Assembly: GCF_964204645.1 (NCBI RefSeq)
Contig: NW_027437462.1
Location: forward strand, 1-64,000
DNA from: Tubulanus polymorphus
Taxonomy: Eukaryota > Nemertea > Palaeonemertea > Tubulaniformes > Tubulanidae
Length of the DNA stretch: 64,000 bases
Direction: 5' to 3'
Both the position numbers and the translations under genes were made by a program. Within the stretch, counting starts at the first letter, position 1. The number at the start of each line of letters is the position of its first letter. Positions 24,600 through 43,262 of the stretch are shown in pieces. A model generated the notes under the pieces. It was not told the DNA's origin, searched no databases, and saw nothing but the letters and a program-made list of their open reading frames with translations.

Positions 24600-27214
24600 A
24601 TGAAGTTTATTTTGTTGATGTTTATTTGGTTCGTGGTGGAAAATGTTACGGCAGAATTATGTAAGTAAAACTAACCGGGAAGGTTATTAGAAGGTGAAGT
24701 GAGTGAAATAGTTCGGGCAGGTGCGAGTGAAATAGTTCGGGCCAAAGTTTGACACTTGACTAATCCCTTAGGATTTTTATTATTGTCTTGAAAACTATAA
24801 ATCCAAAATATTTCTTATTAATCCGAGACATAAACTGAACCAGTAACAAAAGCAAATAGACATCGAAAAACCATTGGTCAAAACATGCCCGTTTAGGAAT
24901 TCCCAGTGAATAGAGTTGTATGTATTATGAACATACAACTGCTATCGATTTATGCATGTTTTATAAATCATAACAGTATCCTTGGAAATTGTAGTGATTT
25001 TCAGTAATAAGACAATCAATTAGATAATCAATTAGATAACCAATTATGGATGTTATTTATTGTGGGTAGAAGATTTCAGGTCAACAGTGATTCTGATAAA
25101 TTCGAATTACTACCATTGGAAACCAGAATCAAAAATGGCGTCGTCACAAATTCGAACTGTATTAAAAATATTTTCCACGATATTTTGACTCCTTTTTCTT
25201 TCAGTAATGTAATTATATTTTAATGATCGACTAGTCAGTTTCTAAGGCGCAATTCTGACTGGCCATTTTGAATAATGTCATTTTGAATGCATGGAGAAAT
25301 TACCCACTAATATAGATTATAGATTACTTTAAATATCTTAAAATATCAACTAATTAATTTTCGAATCTTTTAATAACTGATTTGAAACAAAATGATAACA
25401 ATTTTCACAGGGACACACCGTATACCGTGGAACCTCGTCATAACGATTTATCGGTTTTAACCTAGAATTTCATCCCAAATAAACCATTCTAATAATTTCA
25501 TACTGAATATAACGAACATCAGTTATAATGAACAGATTTCATTTTCCCCGGAAGTTCGCTGCACTGTAAATATAAATTGGGTGGAGAAACCGCCGCGAGT
25601 AATGTGTGAGATATTGATGCAGCTGCTGCTGCTGCTTATATTGCGATTTTTACACATTGTTTCCCGTGATTTACATAGTAAGTTATCAAAACTCAATAAT
25701 CGATAGTAAATCTGTTGGAAGCTTGTTTCAGACAATCTGCGGAGGTTAGGGGTAGGGGTATCGAGTTATCGGTAACACGAAACTATTGTCCTCAATATTT
25801 GTGTCGCGTGTTTAAACGTATAACACTTAAACAATTACATTCGGGTATTATTTCATCAACAGGTGCTCGAGATTGTCACGTGACATTGAACTGCGAATTT
25901 TGGAGGGATAGTACTCCAGGTTTTGGTGCAGCAGCATGGCCACCGGGATTTGCGGCCATGATGGGCATTCAGAAACGTGAATGGTACACAGACTATAAAC
26001 CAGGAACAGATTGTAATAAATGCGACGAATGTAAAACAGATTTCGTGAAAGATTCAGTGGCGCGAGGTTTCTGTGTGAATCGTGTTTCATCACAGAAACA
26101 ATGCAAAGAACCGTGCACGTGTCGGGGTAAACATATATATGTAAGTATCTACTAAACATCCCCCGCATCCTACATCTACATCCTACATCTACATTCTACA
26201 TCTACATCCTACATCTACATACTACATCTACATCCTACATCTACATCATACGTCTACACGTCTTGCAGAAAGATGAAACGTGCCTCATGCCAGAATCGTA
26301 TTGTGAAATTTGCACGTGTGGTGATGGCGGATCAGTGCTTGGAAAACAATGGACGTGTCGAATAGCTGATAACTGTACTACTACCACTGCTAAACCGACT
26401 ACTACCACTGCTAAACCGACTACTACCACTGCTAAACCGACAACTACCACTGCTAAACCGACAACTACCACTGCTAAACCGACAACTACCACTGCTAAAC
26501 CGACTACTACCACTGCTAAACCGACAACTACCACTGCTAAACCGACAACTACCACTGCTAAACCGACAACTACCACTGCTAAACTGACAACAACTACCAA
26601 GAAAGTTGAACGTAAGGCATGATCGGTTTTTTCCACGTAATAATAAATTTCCTGTTTATAAATTTCTAATTTTCATACCGTTTACAGCGAGAACATTTTG
26701 GAGCATCCAACGTAAATATGCATTAAATTTGTTCCGATCAGAATTTAAACAAAACGCGACAATAACGGGCTGGGATTACAGCTATTACCCGCCGCCGAGT
26801 GGCGCTGCTAGCGGCCAGCCGATACAACCTGTATACGCAGTTGTTTGGAGACCGACGGGAAAAGAGCTCGAGTATAAACTAATTGGGAAAGTGAAACTCG
26901 ACCCTCAGACACAACTGACCGATCTAACCAAATTGACCCCTGCAACTGCCACTTCCGGTATCAATATTGACGTCATACCCGGTGATACAATAGGATTGCT
27001 ACATTCCGGTGGTCTGATTAAACAAACATTTATTGCTTATAAAGCCAGTAATGTTAAGTTGCCCAAGTTCGAAACATTTCTACAAGTTGGAGGAAAAACC
27101 GCCGCTAACGTTAATATCGATGACATCGTTAAATTCCGACCGTCAAATTCAGCATCAGGAAAACTGATATATCGTTATTATAGCGGGTTCGAACCCGTAT
27201 ATATCAATAAATAA
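24600..27214 (+). CDS. Secreted Cys-rich, mucin-like protein with C-terminal beta-rich domain
   Basis: The four coding exons are 24600-24660, 25863-26140, 26269-26611 and 26688-27214, with all phases consistent, giving 402 residues. The start is chosen because MKFILLMFIWFVVENVTA is a good signal peptide. Exons 2 and 3 encode a Cys-rich region (DCNKCDEC, PCTC, ETCLM, YCEICTC, WTC), suggesting disulfide-bonded extracellular modules. About ten TTTTAKP repeats follow, a likely O-glycosylated stalk made by a 21-bp repeat. The last exon encodes about 175 residues with NATITGWDY, VVWRPTGKELEYKLIGKV and IPGDTIGLLHSGG. This pattern is seen in extracellular beta-sandwich domains of invertebrate proteins, but I have no name for it. 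The protein probably acts in the extracellular matrix or mucus; that role is inference. Confidence 0.8.
26158..26255. repeat. TACATCTACATCC-type microsatellite in intron
   Basis: A short array of CTACATCTACATC-like 12-bp units fills most of the small intron between exons 2 and 3 of the secreted-protein gene and directly precedes the acceptor at 26268. Confidence 0.85.
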
Positions 27215-27969
27215 TTACAGGTATAAATCACTTTAAACTTCACTGGATTTGAACCCATTGGCTAAACAATAAACAATATCAATTTCAATATCATATTATT
27301 TCGAATCCGAAACACTAACACTAGGTTCGAAAAATTGCGTAACACGTTTTTGGGGATATTTCGATACTTCAATTATTTGCTAAAATCTTTATTACGGTAA
27401 TTGAAACAATGCTCACTTGGAATTAGGAACTAAAGCATTTATTATTAGAAAATAGTCTAAGATCCTGAGGGTCCTTATGAGCACCCCCTCCCCTTGTCAC
27501 AATAATGTAACAAACGTTTTGACCCCCGAACCACGCGTTTTTCGAATAGCTTCATGTAGCATACGCACCAGCTACACTTCAATTCAAGCGCATCGATGGG
27601 TTCTGCTGTGCATCGGGATTTCTCCAACTTTATAGCGCGCCGGGAATTCATGGTTCATTCTGTATCTATACGACTTAATAAATCCTAAATTTGAACCGAA
27701 TTACGCAAAATAAAATCTGCTGTTACAATTAAATATTGTGTCTCAGTAATATATTCATTATTCGTCAACGGTGTTGCTCACACCTGCTCGGAGCCCTCCC
27801 ATTCACACCTGATTTCAGGGTGCCGCACCTGCCAGGAGTCCCCTTGTAAGGCCTCCACCTCACCTGCCAGAAGCCCATGTGAACCCTCCGTCTCGATGAA
27901 TGGTCTATTTACTATATGTAAGTGGTTGTGCCTGCACACACGACACACACACACATGTAGTCGTGCAAT
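27215..27969. other. Intergenic spacer between the two plus-strand genes
   Basis: It holds the 3'UTR of the secreted-protein gene. AATAAA-like signals are present near 27210 and 27268 (AACAATAAACAATATC). The rest, including a (CA)n tract near 27937-27955, shows no coding signal. Confidence 0.5.
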
Positions 27970-28914
27970 ATGCATGAATTTATAACGAGTCATATTGGAG
28001 CGATTATAGGTTATATATTAGTTATACTGATCCCTGGAATACATATTGGTACGTATAAACACCGCTAGATGTCACTATGTATGTTAATCGCGCTCAGATT
28101 TAAATACTCTTTGTTTATTTCAGGATCAATACTGTATTTTTGGACGCCATATAAACGCGATTTGGTAGATACCCTCACTTGCCGGTGCCCGTGTTTTGAT
28201 ACTATATTTAAAGGTAATGTTTTCTCATGAATCATTCGTTGGGGTCCTGGTGCTGCCACCTATAACTACTGATCTGTAAACTATCTATTTTCAGGTTCGT
28301 ACGAGAATTTTCCCTCGAAATATAAACATATATACTTCAACGCCACCTGGAATACATGGAAGATTTGGTCGATAACATTTCTCGCAGGGGTCGTTCTTTA
28401 CGAAGCGGTTAAACGATTAATTCATCTGTTCACCACTAGGAGGCTACGCTGGCAGTTTTTAATGTTATTCATAGTCGCGTTTTATTCGCACTATTTTTCG
28501 TGGTGGGTTTATTTTAATTATCTGAATGATGATTTCTATAAACAATGGTTCCATCAGTTATTTTTCACGGTCTCTGAATTCGTTTCAAGTTTCATCGTTT
28601 TTCAATTATGCGATTGTAATATTGAAATCACGTGGTATAAATTATTGATTATAATTACGATCAGTTTAACACATATCGTAATCAGCTGCGTTGATCAATT
28701 TATTCAACATATATTCTATTCTAAAGGTTGGCGTCATCAGATAATCCGTGACTTGGGTTTAATGATTCCCGATTTGTTACACTTATTCATTCCTTTATTT
28801 CATGTATTAAAATGTTTAAATCAATCAGGGATTAAACGACGTCAGTTAATTAAAGATTTAATAACAGCTTTAATTTTCATTGTTGTAATTGTACCATTGA
28901 TCAGTTTTCTGTAA
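27970..28914 (+). CDS. Multi-pass membrane protein, uncharacterised
   Basis: Three coding exons (27970-28048, 28124-28213, 28295-28914) join in phase to 262 residues. The N-terminus has a hydrophobic segment (IGAIIGYILVILIPGI). The middle contains a distinctive CRCPCFDTIF motif and KYKHIYFNATWNTWKIW with a possible N-glycosylation site, followed by several hydrophobic helices (FLAGVVLYEAV, FLMLFIVAFYSHYFSWWVYF, KLLIIITISLTHIVI, LITALIFIVVIVPLISFL). The last helix ends at the stop. I estimate five to seven membrane spans. The sequence looks well conserved, but I do not recognise a named family and assign no function. The start ATG could be internal if a further upstream exon exists. Confidence 0.75.
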
Positions 28915-29204
28915 AAATAAATTCAGGTATTTTTGTATAATCTATTATTTCCTGTATCATTTTTCAGCCCCTGTCCCTATAATTCAACTCTAACCGTGGT
29001 ATTTTTATTGTGGTCCAACATTCAACAAAAACAAACGATTTCTGAAAATATCACAGTAATTTTTTCTATTTCTAAATCAATTACAAAAGTTTTATTAACA
29101 ATAATATAATTGGACGGATTAACAATAGATGGCACTAGTGTAGTAAGTAGTAAGGCACACGAGGTCTATATAAATGAGATTGATAATAGATGGCGCTTTA
29201 AGGA

Positions 29205-36214
<7,010 letters not shown>

Positions 36215-37495
36215 TATAAACTCCTGCACAGACAGGTCTCTCCTCTGACTTCCTTCCAATAACTATAATAGAAGTTTTAACTCAACAACACGCGCTCTCT
36301 CTATTTGAAAGTTATATTTACACGATCAATAAAACTAAGAAATCACGAAATATTGACATTTTGAATATAATAAACTTTTATTTCGTATAGTTCTATATCA
36401 TTACATACAAGTGTTTTAATAGTAAATCGACTCGACTCAATAATATCCCGAGAATATCAATATGTTTAGAGAATCTCGATATATAACAAGAATCTCAATA
36501 TATCTCGAGATTCAGTATATATCAAGAATCTTAATATATCGAGAGACTCTCAGTATATATAGAAATAATAAAGAGAATCTCGATGCATTTTGAGAATGTC
36601 GTCAATATATCGCATGAATCTCAGTTTATATTGAGAATCTCGATATACGTTTCACTGCACTAAAAGTTTCAAACACTAAATAGAGGGTTAATATTCAACA
36701 CTTAAGGAGTTAATTGAGAGATAATTCGTTTTTAACATCAAATTCTTTGATCAAAAGTTTGAAGTGTTCTGATTGGTTAATTATGAACACAAAACAACCC
36801 GAAATTATCTCGCAATAAATACCTCAAATAGATATATATTATATATACATATATTTACAGCGCCATCTAGGGGCATATTCAGGAACTTCATTCACACCCG
36901 ATTAAAACTGGTCCCGCAGTGGTCCCCGAAACAGTAATCTATTATCTCCACGGATACCGGTAGTTACTGATCTAATTGTTAGACAATAATCGAAACCGTA
37001 AAAACAAAGAATTGTAAATTCGAAAATCAAATCTAAAACTAAAACCTAAACACCGACCCCTCCCCCCTCCCTTGATGCGTACGTAATATATGAATGACCC
37101 CCTAAACATGTTTCGTCATTTAAAACATTTATATAAACAAATATGAATTTAAAAATTCAGTGATCATCGTTAGAAACAACAGACAAACTATAGAATCTCC
37201 ATAGCAACGAGCAACAATATTACTCTGTATCTATAGACTATATATATATATACAGTACAACATAGTAACAATTCAGGAGTTGAGGACACCAGTCCAACAA
37301 TTTCAGGACACCAGTCTAATAAAGACGACTCCTAGTCATGTGGCGCCGTCTTTGATATATTACTCGAACCATAATTAAACTGTACAAACATTAAAATCGT
37401 CAATGATTGCTGGTATTATATTCCTGTTGTAACGCTACAACGGTTGTCAGGGTTTTCTAATCCGGGATTAGTAACTATGATAGTCGTCGTGGTCG
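36215..37495. other. LRRC71 5' flank and CTDSPL2 3' UTR
   Basis: This stretch separates two minus-strand genes. The segment 36460-36660 has degenerate repeats of GAGAATCTCGATATAT type. A reverse-strand AATAAA (TTTATT) near 36376 is a candidate CTDSPL2 polyadenylation signal. No coding exon was seen. Confidence 0.45.
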
Positions 37496-40400
37496 TTAAT
37501 CCGGCGGTAGTAGCTCATGTAGATGGAATCGATTTTTGATATGAGGACGAACGTCTTCTTTCTGAAAAAATTCATCTCATTTTATAAGAAGATATTTGAT
37601 AATCACAAAATCTCGTTAATCTCGCATTAATTCTTACCATGGAAACTAAACTTTCTAAAAACGGTAACATTTTCATTAATTCACTATCGTTATTATCGGT
37701 GAACCAACTTTCAATCGGTATTCCATTCCATAACTACAAATAAACAACAAACAATCATTAATCATGAATCAGTTCAAAAACAAACGACAATCGCAGCTTA
37801 CGATCGTTTTGTTGTTACCTGGTAACCGAATGCTTGCGGCGAATTATCAACAATGATCGTTTTTTCGAGATCTCGACCGAGAATTTTCAGATCCTTGATA
37901 TAATTACCGTTAACACAAACGCAATGTTCACGAAACAGACGATGCCTAAAAAATATCAAATCATTATTATTATCGATATAGCGTTATTGGATATATCGTG
38001 AGGCATCTAGAAATATCTTACTTGATCCATTTTTTATCCGGATCTAAAAGATTCATCAATTTATCGGCGTAAACTTTCTTCGAAGCAGTAAATAGAATCA
38101 CTTCGAATAATTGAGAAACTCGGTTGAGAAATTCTTTAAAAAATGGTCGCGTTCGAACAAACACCTATAAATAATCAATAGTCAATCAATAATCAATCAA
38201 TAATTGAACGCTATGGTTTATTGATTACTGGTGTGTAAATAAATACCTGATACGTGACATCTTGAAATACAACAGGAAAAACAAAAGCAGCTTCATCCAT
38301 TTTATTCAGACTACAGTGAACTAATGTCTCATCCTATAATAAAACATGATTATATAACAAACAGTCGCTCCACGTGATCCACGTAGCTCCACGTGGATAA
38401 AACAACACAATACATACCAAATCTAGAACTAGTGAGAATTCTGGAGTACTGCGAGTTTTCAGAGGTAAAGCTGGAGCTCGTGCCCTCATTTCATCTGTTA
38501 ATGGTGGAAGATGCTTTATAAAATAATACCTGAAATTTAAAAGGACACAAATGAGGAGGTTGTTCAAGTAGGCAGTAGGTTCAAGTAGGTTGTAGGTTCA
38601 AGTAGGTTGTAGGTTCAAGTAGGTTGTAGGTTCAAGTAGGCAGTAGGTTTAAGTAGGCTGTAGGTATGAGTCAGGCTGTAGGTATGAGTCAGGCTGTAGG
38701 TTCAAGTAGGCTGTAGGTACGGCAGTAGGTACGGCTGTATGACATGCTGAAATACTTACGGATCAAACGTTTCAAACTCCGCATTTTCAACCGTTTCTTG
38801 CTGCGAATCGTCATCGTTGTCATAGTTACCAGTTGTATTGTTGTAAACGTCCTCAGTTTCTGGGCACGGTAACAACAATGGAACGGGTTGATCAATAGGT
38901 GGCGCCTCGTTCTCTTTACACGATGATTCACTACTCGAACCGGAATCATTCAACGATTCATCATCGTCATCGCTGAACTCTTTCGCTAATTCATCTTCAT
39001 CTTCCTCGTCTCCTAGTAACACAACAATCGCAGTCAGTTCAATTCAATTTTCAAATGAGTTTCACCCCCTGGTGTTGAAAAAACTCACCATCTTTATCGA
39101 AGTATTGAAACACCGGTGAAAACAGCTGACCTAGAATAGTTCCCTTAGTGCGTACAGGTGTCGCCGGTGGTTTCGTCGTGGTCGTTCGTTGTTTACCTAT
39201 GAGAGATGAAACTGCCGCTATCAATCTCCATTCGCTAATAGGTGGCGCTGATACCGCTACTGCTGTAAACATACACACATTCATTCACACTCATACACCA
39301 TGCATTCACCACTAGGGGGAGCTGCTGTCAGGGGATTCACTTACCTGTACTACGAGATCTGGCTTTTTGTTTTTTAGGCTGCGGTGACGATGTTATGAGA
39401 TCAGCGCCCTCTATCTGTCGTTTGTTCACCTATCAATAATATATAGATATATAATTACCACGGAAATGATTGATAATAGTTGACGTAATAGATTGTTGGA
39501 GGGGGGCGCGTTACGGACCTGTTTAACCCCAGTCGATGACCACGGAATTAAATTCTTGATTGTTGTAAATAAACCAGCAGCAGCAGCAGCGGCGGTTGTC
39601 GACGACGACGACTCCTGCAAAACAATCACACATTTTTATTACAACACCACAGAATGTGAGCGTATGACTGATCAGTCTGACTCAAGGGAGTCTGACCTGA
39701 AGGATCAGTCAGACTCAAGGGAGTCTGACCTGAAGGGTCAGTCAGACTCAAGGGAGTCTGACCTGAAGGATCAGTCAGACTCAAGGGAGTCTGACCTGAA
39801 GGATCAGTCAGACTCAAGGGAGTCTGACCTGAAGGGTCAGTCTGACTCAAGGGAGTCTGACCTGAACGATCAGTCAGACTCAAGGGAGTCTGACCTGAAG
39901 GGTCAGTCTGACTCAAGGGAGTCCGACCTGAAGGATCAGTCAGACTCAAGGGAGTCTGACCTGAAGGATCAATCAGACTCAAGGGAGTCCGACCTGAAGG
40001 ATCAGTCAGACTCAAGAGAGTCTGACCTGAACGATCAGTCAGACTCAAGGGAGTCTGACCTGAAGGGTCAGTCTGACTCAAGGGAGTCTGACCTGAACGA
40101 TCAGTCAGACTCAAGGGAGTCTGACCTGAACGATCAGTCAGACTCAAGGGAGTCCGACCTGAACGATCAGTCAGACTCAAGGGAGTCTGACCTGAACGAT
40201 CAGTCAGACTCAAGAGAGTCTGACCTGAACGATCAGTCAGACTCAAGGGAGTCTGACCTGAAGGATCAATCAGACTCAAGGGAGTCCGACCTGAAGGATC
40301 AGTCAGACTCAAGAGAGTCTGACCTGAACGATCAGTCAGACTCAAGGGAGTCCGACCTGAACGATCAGTCAGACTCAAGGGAGTCTGACCTGAAGGGTCA

Positions 40401-41269
40401 ATCAGACTCAAGGGAGTCTGACCTGAACGATCAGTCAGACTCAAGGGAGTCTGACCTGAACGATCAGTCAGACTCAAGAGAGTCTGACCTGAACGATCAG
40501 TCAGACTCAAGGGAGTCCGACCTGAACGATCAGTCAGACTCAAGGGAGTCTGACCTGAACGATCAGTCAGACTCAAGGGAGTCCGACCTGAAGGGTCAGT
40601 CAGACTCAAGAGAGTCCGACCTGAACGATCAGTCAGACTCAAGGGAGTCCGACCTGAAGGATCAGTCTGACTCAAGGGAGTCCGACCTGAAGGATCAGTC
40701 AGACTCAAGAGAGTCCGACCTGAACGATCAGTCAGACTCAAGGGAGTCCGACCTGAAGGATCAGTCTGACTCAAGGGAGTCCGACCTGAACGATCAGTCA
40801 GACTCAAGGGAGTCCGACCTGAAGGATCAGTCAGACTCAAGAGAGTCTGACCTGAACGATCAGTCAGACTCAAGGGAGTCTGACCTGAAGGGTCAGACAG
40901 ACTCAAGGGAGTCTGACCTGAACGATCAGTCAGACTCAAGGGAGTCCGACCTGAACGATCAGTCAGACTCAAGGGAGTCCGACCTGAACGATCAGTCTGA
41001 CTCAAGGGAGTCTGACCTGAACGATCAGTCAGACTCAAGGGAGTCTGACCTGAAGGGTCAGTCAGACTCAAGGGAGTCTGACCTGAAGGGTCAGTCAGAC
41101 TCAAGGGACTACAAAAGGAATCTGAAATCGATATAAATTTAATCCTAACCTGTTTTTTATTCTCTAACAATAAAACAGCGTTCTGTTTTTTAACTTTCAC
41201 TAAATTCGTCCTTTTAGTCGTTCTCAACGGTTTATCAGTGCTGTTACCATGACGACTGCGTAACTTCAT
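37496..41269 (-). CDS. CTDSPL2: CTD small phosphatase-like protein 2
   Basis: Eleven coding exons: 41269-41150, 39614-39519, 39429-39345, 39262-39089, 39012-38760, 38529-38418, 38333-38247, 38164-38022, 37945-37819, 37733-37638, 37561-37496, giving 452 residues (human about 466). The C-terminal HAD-type phosphatase domain is unmistakable: [19 protein letters not shown] with the catalytic DxDxT motif split across an intron, then [48 protein letters not shown] and a final LLPPD. The N-terminus ([37 protein letters not shown]) matches the family. It is predicted to dephosphorylate phosphoserine targets in the nucleus. Intron 1 is nearly all minisatellite. The donor after exon 2 is GTCCGT, weaker than the others. 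Confidence 0.93.
38575..38735. repeat. 17-bp GTTCAAGTAGGTTGTAG minisatellite in CTDSPL2 intron
   Basis: About nine imperfect copies between exons 5 and 6 of CTDSPL2, with later variants GTATGAGTCAGGCTGTAG. Confidence 0.92.
39667..41105. repeat. 33-bp hairpin-forming minisatellite in CTDSPL2 intron 1
   Basis: About 43 copies of a 33-bp unit. Each contains GTCAGACTC-AAGG-GAGTCTGAC, a perfect 9-bp inverted repeat with a 4-base loop, followed by CTGAACGATCA or CTGAAGGATCA. The array leaves frames open on both strands (more than 500 codons each), which follows from a stop-free 33-bp unit. It occupies nearly the whole intron between 39615 and 41149. Confidence 0.97.
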
Positions 41270-42401
41270 TGTTGGTGTTGGTCGATCGCAGTACAGTACC
41301 ACGTCCTGTCGCCTGGTATTGTATTGTTCTGAAATAAATCTCAAACCTGTTTATAACTTGTCATTGAACCTACAGTTTGATCTTATCAATACTTATCAAG
41401 TTCATCTTATCAGTGTCTAAACAAACAATAGAAGTTCAATTGAATATTGGCAGATTACCTAAATCTGAAGAAAGGTTAGGATGAAGAATGGTGGGGAGGG
41501 AGGGGAGGGGGGAGGGGGGTACTGATCTGGTTCTTACTTACATCAATAAAATTAAAGTAAAAACATTTCACCTGTAACAGACTATAATCTAGTGTAAGTT
41601 CCATTGATTGCGATTGGTTGTAATGATCTGTGCTTACTGCTGGGCTGATGTAACGACAGTCCTCATTGGCTTACTAACCCTAACCCTAGGTCCAGGCCTC
41701 TGATAGGTCACTGATTGTTAGTGTGTGTCACACACTGACAGTTGTAAACAGATGATTTAGGGACCCATTCATAAATTTGTGTAAATCCAGTTTGGTTTCA
41801 ATTCATAAACATTACTTAAATAAATATAATCCAAATAAATTTATGAATTAAAATGTTTAAAACTTTTACTAATTGATTACTTTACCCTAATCCTGACTGT
41901 CCTTTAGTACAAACATTAGATAACCTGTATCATCACACACAGAGTTTATATAGAAGTCTTACCTTGTGAAACACATAAATATATCCAATAACTATTTGAC
42001 AATAATCATTAGTGTAAATAGTGATTGAGATGTTGAGTAGAGCTGATTAGTCACTAACTGAACAGCAGCAGCTGGATACCAGTGTGAGTAGAGGGTGGAT
42101 AGACTGAACCACCCAAACCATCCACCAAACTGTCAATAATTAGTGAGTGACACTAATTAACAGTTAGATGAGCATCATCTATATCTGAGTATTCACCCCC
42201 CCCCCCCCCAAAGAGCCGTATAGCCTGTTATAGGAATTATTATCAAACTTGATAGATCAATCAGAAATTGACTACCTATAATCTATTGAATCTCGTGGTT
42301 GGTTTCATTTTCTCATCCACCAATTTTAGGTTAGATTCATTCCATTACATAGCTCGACTCTGTGTATAGAGCAGCCCTAGGGCTGGAGAGCTTTAGGTTA
42401 G

Positions 42402-42432
<31 letters not shown>

Positions 42433-42584
42433 CCAGCAGCAGCACCAGCAGGGTTTGAAGAGGCAGAAAATCGATGAAACTATGGCTCGAATTCCAAGTC
42501 GTTTTTTCTACAGTTTAAACCGATTTATCGCTATCAAAACATTCGCGATCTTTTACTGCAGATACTAAACAGTAAACATTACTT

Positions 42585-42690
42585 ACTGAAACTGTTAATT
42601 CGCGAGCATTTGAACGTAAAATCCCGGGTAATTTAAAACAGCAGCAGCAGCGTCGCTTCCTCCCTCTTCACGCCATTACTACGGCTATTA
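42585..42690 (-). other. Probable non-coding first exon (5' UTR) of CTDSPL2
   Basis: On the minus strand a GTAAGTAATG donor follows CAGTTTCA at about 42590, and an acceptor ending TTTATTTCAG at about 41332 precedes the start codon at 41269. The exon would run from just downstream of the NRF1-like site to the donor. This is inferred from splice signals only. Confidence 0.5.
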
Positions 42691-42696
42691 TTCATC

Positions 42697-42706
42697 GCGC
42701 ATGCGC
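42697..42706. promoter_or_regulatory. NRF1-like site GCGCATGCGC, probable CTDSPL2 promoter
   Basis: A perfect palindromic GCGCATGCGC, the NRF1 core consensus, stands in a locally GC-rich segment 5' of the predicted CTDSPL2 first exon. NRF1 sites are typical of TATA-less housekeeping promoters. Confidence 0.6.
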
Positions 42707-43262
42707 TAATCCTCATAGCCGATCAATTAAATTAGTTAATTTTTAGACGAATTAAACAAAAAACAATCAAAGAACAAAAATATTGGGTGAAAAACGATTT
42801 ATTTATGATCTAAAAGTGGACGGAAATAAGGCGCGATCGTCGGAGAATATAAATCAATCTATAAATATAACTTACAGAAAATACCGAGTAGTTTCGATCG
42901 ATAACTGCAGATGGCAGCACCTACTGGCAAGTGCGTTTTAACTCTCATCATTGTAAACATAATAAAATAATCTTGTTCTTTTATACAATTGCACAAAATA
43001 ATTATAATTTCAACAATTTTTACAAAATATATTATAAAACGTCATCCTAACAACAACAGTAACAACAAATAACCCTAAAAAAGTTGAGTTGAGCTACAAT
43101 AATAAAACTGTATCAATTACAACAACTTTCAGGCAAAGATAGTGTGATATAAATAACCCTGCATTGACAATATAGGGAGTATTATGTGGGAAGGGATATA
43201 AGGGAGCGAGGGGAGTGAGGAGGGGGGAAAGAGGGAGTTAGGGGGGGCGGGCTGAGCATTGA

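Noticed and set aside
39493-41344. Long open frames on both strands (547 and 572 codons) over the 33-bp repeats
   Set aside because: They are produced by a stop-free 33-bp unit and lie inside an intron of CTDSPL2 whose flanking exons join in phase.
42362-42568. PolyQ frame (GQQQQQQQQQHQQQ..)
   Set aside because: It is a CAG/CAA microsatellite near the presumed CTDSPL2 promoter, with no splice partner or conserved flanks.
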